NCBI GenBank assembly: GCA_964550025.1 | Contig: CAZJYI010000255.1 | Coordinates: 1 to 11,365 of the forward strand | Length of the DNA: 11,365 nt | Direction of reading: 5' to 3' | DNA from: CAZJYI01 sp964550025 | GTDB lineage: Bacteria > Verrucomicrobiota > Kiritimatiellia > UBA8416 > CAYOBW01 | Shown here: positions 6,401 to 11,365 of the stretch, piece after piece | Position numbering within the stretch: position 1 is the stretch's first letter | Layout: every line of letters begins with the position of its first letter | Notes under the pieces: generated by a model | What the model was told of the DNA's origin: nothing | The model's database searches: none | The model's input: only the letters and a program-made list of their open reading frames with translations | Translations under genes and position numbers: made by a program

Positions 6401-8206
6401 GTGTGTCCCGTGAAGAGAAGAACGTGTTTACTCAGTAGCTGTTGCGGAAACAGCTTCGTGTCCTCGCAAGTAGCCCGCTTCTGCCGGAAGCGGGCTGAAA
6501 CCGGTGCGGAAGCGCGTTGTCACGGGGAAGCCCGCGTTTCCGCCTCTGGCGGACGGGCTACTGGTTTTCCGCAACAGATACTACTCAACATCGCAGCCAT
6601 GTTTGCGCTGGCCGTTGCGTTTTGCAGCCCGGGTCTCTCCGCGGACCCGCCACGGCCGGGCGGCAAGCCGGACATCCTGTTCATTGCTGTTGACGATCTG
6701 CGGCCGGAGCTCGGTTGCTATGGCTGCGGCATAGCGAAAACGCCGAACATCGACAGATTGGCTGAAGAGGGTTTGCTGTTCGAGCGTGCCTACTGCCAGA
6801 TCGCGATCTGCAGCCCCTCGCGGGCCAGTCTGATGACGGGGTTGCGGCCTAACACGCTTGGGGTGACGGAGAACCGGACCTACTTTCGGGACGTCAGTCC
6901 CGACGTGGTCACTTTGCCGCAGTATCTCATTCGCAACGGCTACGATGCGATGTACATCGGCAAGATCTACCACGGAAATATGCGCGACGAGGAGAAGTCC
7001 TGGAACCGCAAAGCGGCGTGGACCGAAGCGTACGAGCCCCGTGCGCTCCGGGGATACCAGCTCCCGGATACGAAGGCGTTCATCAAGCGGCGCATCGAGG
7101 AGGTGAAGAAGCAGAACTTGCCCAGGGAGCAGGCGTGGCCGCTGACGTGCGGTCCCGCATACGAGTGCGCCGACGTACCGGACAGCGCCTACGGTGACGG
7201 CCATAGCGCGGATCGGGCGATTGCGACCCTGCGTCAACTCAAGGACCCCGCAAGTCCGAAACACACCGCAAAGCCGTTGTTTCTCGGCCTGGGGTTCCAC
7301 AAGCCGCACCTCCCGTTTATTGCGCCCAAGCGCTACTGGGACATGTACGATCGCAAGGACATCGAGCCTGCCGCGAATCGCTACGCGCCGAAAGACGCGC
7401 CCGCCATGGGACTGCATCGCTCATTCGAGCTGCGCGTGCGCCACGGCGTGCCCAAGTCCGGGTCGATCACGAACGACTGCACGCTGATCCACGCCTACCT
7501 CGCGTGTACCAGCTACGTCGATGCGCAGATCGGGAAAGTGCTGAACGAGCTGGACCGCCTCAAGCTGCGGGACAATACGGTGGTCATCCTGTGGGGGGAC
7601 CACGGTTGGCACCTGGGGGAGCACGGGGTGTGGGGCAAGGCCACCAACTACGAGATTGCCACGCGCGTTCCCCTGATCCTGAGCGCTCCCGGCATGAAGG
7701 CGCGCGGCCGCAAGTCACGCGCGCTGGTGGAACTGTTGGACATGTATCCGACGCTGTGTGAGCTGGCGGGGATCGACATCCCGGCCCATGTCGAAGGGAA
7801 GAGCATGGTGCCGCTCTTGAGAGATCCGACCGGTAGCATAAAGGACGTCGCTTTCAGCCAATACCCGTGCCCGGCGCTCCGCGAGTGGGCCGCCATGCCG
7901 CTGTCGCCGGCCATGCGCGGGACGTTCTTCGGCCCGTTCATCGAGAATCTGGAGGCGCAGCTCGAGAGGGAGAATCCGACCGGTTGGTCGCGCGAGTTGT
8001 ACGAGAACCACCTGATGGGTTACTCGCTGCGCACCGACCGCTACCGCTTCGTCTGCTGGGTAGACGACCGAAACCGCGACCACATCATCGCCACGGAGCT
8101 CTACGATCACCAAGCCGATCCGGCCGAAAATACCAACCTCGCCAGCCGGCCGGAGCAGGCCGGGCTTGTAGAGCGGCTGACGGCGGCGGTGCGACAGAGA
8201 TGGTGA
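6401..8206 (+). CDS. exported sulfatase, iduronate-2-sulfatase-like, with in-frame element in its leader
   Basis: This 601-residue enzyme hydrolyses sulfate esters, probably on a glycan outside the cytoplasm. Numbering is from GTG 6401. The sulfatase signature is CSPSRASLMTG (137-147); Cys137 would be converted to formylglycine by a maturase not in this window. Metal ligands are visible as AVDD (96-99) and GDHGWHLGEH (399-408), with K188 in YIGKIYH and the IDS-like GFHKPHLPF (298-306). The C-terminus (ELYDHQADPAENTNLASRPE, 566-585) is complete. Residues 12-62 are encoded by an inserted 153-bp unit; without it KRRTCLL joins NIAAMFALAVAFCSPGLSA, a normal signal peptide cleaved at LSA|DPP. Start choices are GTG 6401 (AGAAAGG at 6391-6397, close), GTG 6410 (begins KRRT, better as a signal peptide) or ATG 6599 (no ribosome site). 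It lies 52 bp after the PPC-domain gene and may belong to the same operon. Confidence 0.93.
   Translation: MCPVKRRTCLLSSCCGNSFVSSQVARFCRKRAETGAEARCHGEARVSASGGRATGFPQQILLNIAAMFALAVAFCSPGLSADPPRPGGKPDILFIAVDDLRPELGCYGCGIAKTPNIDRLAEEGLLFERAYCQIAICSPSRASLMTGLRPNTLGVTENRTYFRDVSPDVVTLPQYLIRNGYDAMYIGKIYHGNMRDEEKSWNRKAAWTEAYEPRALRGYQLPDTKAFIKRRIEEVKKQNLPREQAWPLTCGPAYECADVPDSAYGDGHSADRAIATLRQLKDPASPKHTAKPLFLGLGFHKPHLPFIAPKRYWDMYDRKDIEPAANRYAPKDAPAMGLHRSFELRVRHGVPKSGSITNDCTLIHAYLACTSYVDAQIGKVLNELDRLKLRDNTVVILWGDHGWHLGEHGVWGKATNYEIATRVPLILSAPGMKARGRKSRALVELLDMYPTLCELAGIDIPAHVEGKSMVPLLRDPTGSIKDVAFSQYPCPALREWAAMPLSPAMRGTFFGPFIENLEAQLERENPTGWSRELYENHLMGYSLRTDRYRFVCWVDDRNRDHIIATELYDHQADPAENTNLASRPEQAGLVERLTAAVRQRW
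6435..6581. mobile_element. 147-bp MITE-like palindromic element with TIRs and 6-bp target duplication
   Basis: The ends are GTAGCTGTTGCGGAAA (6435-6450) and TTTCCGCAACAGATAC (6566-6581), inverted repeats matching at 15 of 16 positions. TACTCA flanks both sides (6429-6434 and 6582-6587), as a target-site duplication would. Inside are a hairpin with a perfect 10-bp stem (AGCCCGCTTC 6472-6481 / GAAGCGGGCT 6487-6496), a second hairpin (TCCGCC 6539-6544 / GGCGGA 6548-6553), and an inner inverted pair GTAGCCCG (6470-6477) / CGGGCTAC (6554-6561). It is too short to encode a transposase, so it would be mobilised in trans. It lies wholly within the sulfatase reading frame and is open in that frame. 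The transposase family is not identifiable from sequence alone. Confidence 0.78.
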
Positions 8207-8223
8207 GAGGGATCGGCCGTTCC

Positions 8224-8274
8224 AGCATCGACCATCTCCGAATCGGCCTTGGGGTGGAAGCGAATCGGCTTCAT
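8224..8274 (-). pseudogene. 5' remnant of a RelE/ParE-type toxin gene
   Basis: The ATG at 8274-8272 overlaps the antitoxin stop by four bases (ATGA), the standard arrangement for this module. The first codons read MKPIRFHPKADSEMVDA, matching the typical N-terminus of ParE-like toxins (MKPxRFHPxAxxEMxxA). After that the frame continues through GTADPSHHLCRTAA and onward antisense to the sulfatase 3' end, until 8107, with no toxin-like features: no L-x-x-L helix and no C-terminal strands. A normal toxin of this type is about 95-100 residues. The similarity ends about 17 bp before the sulfatase stop codon (8204-8206), so the missing part was probably deleted when these sequences were joined. A functional toxin is very unlikely. 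Confidence 0.72.
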
Positions 8275-8501
8275 GTGATCGCCGCGTATGCCTTGGCGAA
8301 CACATCGGCGGCATCGCGAAGCTCGACCGTACCCTCGTCCACTTCCCGGCAACGTCTGCGGATCTCGTCGCGCCACGCTGGTGAGAGATCCGGCCCCGGG
8401 CTCGCGTCAAGGCTCTCGATCAGGCGCTCGGCGACGAACGCTCGCGCGTGAGGGGACAGAGAGAGGGCCTCCGCCACAATCTTGTCTGCCGTCATACTCA
8501 T
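8271..8501 (-). CDS. antitoxin, putative addiction module component (TIGR02574-like)
   Basis: This 76-residue protein matches the small 'addiction module component' antitoxins that pair with ParE/RelE-type toxins. Visible family features are KIVAEALSLSPHARAFVAERLIESLDA (in parts: ALSLSPHARA 12-21, VAERLIESLD 23-32), then a Pro/Asp linker, then WRDEIRRRCREVDEGTVEL (43-61), the usual W-x-x-E-I-x-x-R-x-x-E-x-D-x-G-x-V-x-L core. It would bind the toxin and its own operator. Either ATG 8501 or ATG 8495 (MTADK) could be the start; a GGAG at 8517-8514 is rather far upstream. The partner gene overlaps it at ATGA but is truncated, so this appears to be an orphaned antitoxin. It lies 41 bp downstream of the membrane/spermidine-synthase-like gene on the same strand, with 13-bp repeats between and over the junction. 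Confidence 0.82.
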   Translation of the reverse strand: MSMTADKIVAEALSLSPHARAFVAERLIESLDASPGPDLSPAWRDEIRRRCREVDEGTVELRDAADVFAKAYAAIT

Positions 8502-8531
8502 ACTGCGAGAGTACTCCGTTCTTCTTGCGCA

Positions 8532-8570
8532 ATCGTCAACCGCTATCGTCGCACGCTATCGTCAACCGAC
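8532..8570. repeat. 13-bp tandem repeat, three imperfect copies
   Basis: The plus-strand units are ATCGTCAACCGCT (8532-8544), ATCGTCGCACGCT (8545-8557) and ATCGTCAACCGAC (8558-8570); pairs match at 10-11 of 13 positions. The array covers the stop codon and last codons (SVDDSVRR) of the minus-strand gene ending at 8543 and lies 31-69 bp upstream of the antitoxin start. On the minus strand two copies contain TTGACGAT, so the array could hold a -35 box or an operator of the antitoxin operon. That role is inference. Confidence 0.6.
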
Positions 8571-11179
8571 TCTTCCACTCCACGGCGGGGACGCACGAGC
8601 CAAGGTGCGCCCGTGTCCGGCTGCCGCCCCCCGAGCCGGGCCATTTCGGTTCGCGCCAGCCGGGCACCTCGTTCGTCGCCTTCGGCGGTGTAGGCATTGA
8701 GTTGATAGAGCGCGAGCCCCATGCGGGCCATGCGGACGGCAGATGGTCCGACCTCGGTGAGGTACGTATCCGCCTCGGGATGACGTGCGGCGAACGCCCG
8801 GCAGAAGAACTCCCCGAGTCTGGAGCCGACGAACGCGGTTTTCTCGCTTCCCGTGCCCGGGCCGGCGCGTGGCGCGCGGTATTCGATGACGGGGTGGTCG
8901 TCCGTGTTGACGGGATAGTTGCGGAAGAACTTGCTGCAGGCCGTCAGATTGCCGGCGTAGTAGAGGAGGAGCGTGTCGCCGAGCGCGGGGGCAGCCTCAC
9001 TGCGGGTGAGGCCGTCCGCCGTCAGCACAAACCGTCGCACTTCTCCGTCGAGCTCACTGCCGGATAGCATGGTTGAACGCATGCGGGCTTCGAGACCGTC
9101 CAGCCGCAGCGGCTCCGGGGTGCGGTGTCCGATGACGGCCACGGCGGTCAGACGCGGATCGAAGCTGCCGCGCCACAGGGTCACGAGCGGGAAGACATCC
9201 AGCATGGTGCGCGCGATCACGGCGAACTCGTAGTCGGTTGCCTGGTAGAGCGGCAGCCATTGCACGAACAAGCCGTTCTCGTTGAGCCGTTCGGCGGCGA
9301 CCCGGTAGTGCTCGCGCGTGTAGAGACCACCGATGCCGGCCTTCCATGGTACGAACAGGTCGGCGATGATGACGTCGTAGGACGCGTTGCTCGTGCGCAG
9401 CAGGAGGCGCCCGTCGGCGTTGAGGACGGTTGCGCGCACGTCCTCGAAAAGTCCATTTGCGAAAGGCGCGAAATGGCGGTGGGCGAGGGCGATGACTTCC
9501 GGGATGATGTCGCACGCAACGACTCGCTCGACGCGGTGGCTGAGAGGGGCGCCGGCCGTGATCCCCGTTCCCATGCCCAGGACAAACACCGAGCGCGGCC
9601 GCGGGTGCAGGTACATCGGGAGATGGCCGAACCAGGCGCTGGTTCCGCGTGCCTGCGAGGAGCCGACGGCATACGAGTTATTCACGTGCAGGCGCAGGTC
9701 TTCGCCGCTCTCGACGACAGTCACGGAGCCGGCCGGTCCTTCCAGCGACTCGCGGATCGTTTCCGCCGTCTCTCCGGGGGAGACGCGGATGGTTGGGAGT
9801 CTGCACCACATCAAGGCCAAAAGCACGAGAGCCAAAGCGGCAGTGCGCACGGCCGTGGTCTTTCTGAACTGGCTGTCCCGGGGCGCCGATCGCGCGGCCT
9901 GTTCGCTTGCCAGCAGGCATAGCAGCGCAACGGCCGACATGCTGCGCCAGAGTCCCAGCGTGCCGGGCAGAAGCAGGTTTGCGGCCAGGATGCCAACGAT
10001 GCCTCCGATCGCATTCACAGCGAGTAGTCGGCCCGTCACAACGGCTGCGCCGCCCCGATGGGGGGGCGACGCAGCAAGGAGAAGCGGAAACACGAGAGCA
10101 AGCACCAGCGCGGTGGGGGCGACCGTGGCGATGGCCACGCCGACGACCGTGGTGAGGTAGCCGGCCCAGCTACCTGCGGACAGCGGTGTGAGACCGCCGG
10201 TGAGGAGGTGGAACGCAAGAGGCGTGATGGCGACAAGGAGAGCGCCGCCAAGGAAAGCGCGACGTAGCCACAGCAGCGGATCGCCACCGCGCCGCACAAG
10301 GAACGTTGCCAGCGCCGCGCCGATGGGCAGGCACGCGATTGCCACGGAGATGACGGCGGCGAAGGAGTAGACCGAGTTGTCGGTGACCAGGAGGAACATC
10401 CGGCCCCATAGCATCTGCATCGCGAAAGCGGCGGTGCCCGAGGCGCAGGCAAGGACGGTGATGGTGAATGCGGGACGGTGGGTTTGCGCGCCGGCTGCGG
10501 ACCGCACTTCGTCCGTGGGCGGCAGGGAGCGGTCCAGCATCCAGGCTCCTGCCGCGCACAGCAACCGGCAACCGCAGACGAGCAGCACGGACGCGCGCAA
10601 ACCGAAGGCAAGCGGCAGGTAGAAACCGGCCAGCATCGTCCCGCCCACGGCGCCGGCCACGTGCCAGGCATACAGGGCAGGGGCGGTCCGTCCGAACTCG
10701 CTTTGCGGCCGTACCAGTGCGCGCATGAGCGCCGGCAGGTCGCCGCCGAGAAGGAACGCGGGGGGAAGCATCGACCCGATCGCAAGGGCGAGCTCGGCGA
10801 ATCGGGCGGTGCCGGCTGCATTGCCGGAGGACAGGAGTGCCATTGTGGACATCCCCCAGCGCTGCAGGACGACTGTGAAAAGTGCGCCGGCGATGCCGCC
10901 CCCGGCCAAGACGAGCGCGACGGTGCGCCATGGTCGCGTTGTCCGCGCGGCCAGCGATCCGATCAGGCGATTGCCGGCAGCCAGCCCAACGAGGAAAGCC
11001 GCGAGCGTCGCAGCCGCTGCCCGCGGGGCCGCGCCGACAACGGTCCCAAGCTGCCGCATCCACAGGAATTCCAGGGCTAGAATGCTGAAACCGGAGAGGA
11101 ACAGGAGAAGTGGCGCGGGTAGGCCGGTTGCCCTGTGCAACGCCGGGTCGCTGCCGTGTTCCGCCACACTATCCGTCAA
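8543..11179 (-). CDS. multi-pass membrane protein fused to a spermidine-synthase-like domain
   Basis: This 878-residue fusion has about 12-13 hydrophobic segments between residues 22 and 458 (for example APLLLFLSGFSILALEF 22-38). A soluble domain with the spermidine synthase/SAM-methyltransferase fold follows from about 480. That domain shows VFVLGMGTGITAG (531-543; G-x-G-x-G), ACDIIPEVI (555-563; acidic residue after the second strand), NADGR (587-591), YDVIIADLFVP (601-611) and LYTREHY (619-625). NTDDHPVIEYRAPR (758-771) is a typical ending of such fused proteins, followed by a helical tail. The family may transfer aminopropyl or methyl groups; the substrate is unknown, and the membrane part suggests a lipid- or envelope-linked role. 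The start is TTG at 11179: GGGAGGGA (11193-11186, minus strand) sits seven bases upstream, whereas the next candidate (GTG at codon 5) has none at a suitable distance. It is divergent from nothing visible and convergent with the sulfatase. Confidence 0.88.
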   Translation of the reverse strand: MTDSVAEHGSDPALHRATGLPAPLLLFLSGFSILALEFLWMRQLGTVVGAAPRAAAATLAAFLVGLAAGNRLIGSLAARTTRPWRTVALVLAGGGIAGALFTVVLQRWGMSTMALLSSGNAAGTARFAELALAIGSMLPPAFLLGGDLPALMRALVRPQSEFGRTAPALYAWHVAGAVGGTMLAGFYLPLAFGLRASVLLVCGCRLLCAAGAWMLDRSLPPTDEVRSAAGAQTHRPAFTITVLACASGTAAFAMQMLWGRMFLLVTDNSVYSFAAVISVAIACLPIGAALATFLVRRGGDPLLWLRRAFLGGALLVAITPLAFHLLTGGLTPLSAGSWAGYLTTVVGVAIATVAPTALVLALVFPLLLAASPPHRGGAAVVTGRLLAVNAIGGIVGILAANLLLPGTLGLWRSMSAVALLCLLASEQAARSAPRDSQFRKTTAVRTAALALVLLALMWCRLPTIRVSPGETAETIRESLEGPAGSVTVVESGEDLRLHVNNSYAVGSSQARGTSAWFGHLPMYLHPRPRSVFVLGMGTGITAGAPLSHRVERVVACDIIPEVIALAHRHFAPFANGLFEDVRATVLNADGRLLLRTSNASYDVIIADLFVPWKAGIGGLYTREHYRVAAERLNENGLFVQWLPLYQATDYEFAVIARTMLDVFPLVTLWRGSFDPRLTAVAVIGHRTPEPLRLDGLEARMRSTMLSGSELDGEVRRFVLTADGLTRSEAAPALGDTLLLYYAGNLTACSKFFRNYPVNTDDHPVIEYRAPRAGPGTGSEKTAFVGSRLGEFFCRAFAARHPEADTYLTEVGPSAVRMARMGLALYQLNAYTAEGDERGARLARTEMARLGGRQPDTGAPWLVRPRRGVEESVDDSVRR

Positions 11180-11225
11180 CCCCGTTCCCTCCCAAGTGCC
11201 TTGCCATCCCGGTCATGATGACACA

Positions 11226-11255
11226 GCTATAGAAGGCACGCAACCTTGGCGTCAG
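11226..11255 (-). promoter_or_regulatory. candidate sigma70-like promoter for the membrane/spermidine-synthase-like gene
   Basis: On the minus strand CTGACG (11255-11250) is followed after 18 bases by TATAGC (11231-11226). Transcription would start near 11219, giving a leader of about 40 bases with the strong GGGAGGGA ribosome site. The boxes are imperfect, so this is the best candidate seen rather than a firm call. Confidence 0.38.
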
Positions 11256-11338
11256 CGTTAGGGGCGCAGGACATTTCCATGGGCGGGTGGCAAGGGGAGG
11301 ATCAAGTAGCACATGGGCCGGGATCGATACACGAGACC

Positions 11339-11365
11339 GATTGATGATTAGCGATTGATGATTGG
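11339..11365. repeat. heptanucleotide repeat run at the window end
   Basis: Units GATTGAT (11339-11345), GATTAGC (11346-11352), GATTGAT (11353-11359) and a partial GATTGG (11360-11365) follow one another with period seven, and the run is cut by the window end. It lies in the intergenic DNA upstream of the minus-strand membrane gene. One unit differs by a single base from the GACTAGC unit at 2693-2710 read on the other strand. Apart from this and the candidate promoter, 11180-11338 shows no gene. Confidence 0.55.

Noticed and set aside
6472..6496. Strong GC hairpin as a transcription terminator.
   Set aside because: No T-tract on either strand and it lies inside the sulfatase reading frame; it belongs to the inserted element.
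8197..8238. Perfect 8-bp inverted repeat GAGATGGT/ACCATCTC spanning the sulfatase stop, as a bidirectional terminator.
   Set aside because: The 26-base loop and lack of T-tracts make it a poor terminator, and one arm is part of the sulfatase codons, the other of the toxin remnant.
8918..8935. GTTGCGGAAGA match to the terminal repeat of the sulfatase element.
   Set aside because: Only about 10 bases match, inside a conserved coding region (FFRNYP), with no second end nearby.
11159..11180. Similarity between the first codons (TTGACGGATAGTGTG) and last codons (TTGACGATAGCGTG) of the membrane/spermidine-synthase-like gene.
   Set aside because: Short and gapped; without flanking similarity it is probably chance, so it is not called a duplication.

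Overview
The window is high-GC bacterial DNA (about 65-68% by eye in the large genes). It most likely comes from Planctomycetota or a related PVC lineage (Verrucomicrobiota, Lentisphaerota). The basis is a DUF1549/DUF1553 protein, a Tat-exported DUF1501 protein and a PPC-domain protein in a row, followed by an iduronate-2-sulfatase-like sulfatase. That combination of secreted families is characteristic of those phyla.

Layout. 82-593 (+): a small RelE/ParE-type toxin-antitoxin operon with its own sigma70-like promoter, visibly lower in GC (about 52% in the lines counted) than the genes beside it. 650-6348 (+): three exported proteins in tandem, (i) DUF1549/DUF1553 with a long Lys/Pro-rich segment and no CxxCH heme motif, (ii) DUF1501, (iii) a PPC-domain beta-sandwich protein whose GTG start overlaps the DUF1501 stop by four bases. 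6401-8206 (+): a sulfatase with an intact C-S-P-S-R maturation motif. 8224-8501 (-): a second toxin-antitoxin locus in which the antitoxin is whole and the toxin is cut down to its first ~17 codons, next to the sulfatase stop. 8543-11179 (-): a large membrane protein fused to a spermidine-synthase-like methyltransferase-fold domain, starting with TTG. 11180-11365: intergenic DNA with a candidate promoter for that gene and heptanucleotide repeats at the window end.

The most notable observation is a 147-bp element at 6435-6581 inside the 5' coding part of the sulfatase. It has 16-bp terminal inverted repeats (15/16 matching), nested internal hairpins and a perfect 6-bp flanking duplication (TACTCA). 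Element plus duplication is 153 bp, exactly 51 codons, so the reading frame stays open. Removing it on paper joins a KRR n-region to a hydrophobic core and an L-S-A cleavage site, giving a textbook signal peptide. This looks like a MITE or palindromic element inserted in frame into a signal-peptide coding region, similar in concept to Rickettsia palindromic elements.

How the genes may work together (inference): the four + strand genes from 650 to 8206 encode exported proteins and probably act together at the cell envelope, plausibly on a sulfated polysaccharide, with the sulfatase as the only member whose chemistry is clear from sequence. The toxin-antitoxin loci, short repeats and inserted element show that the edges of this cluster have been rearranged.
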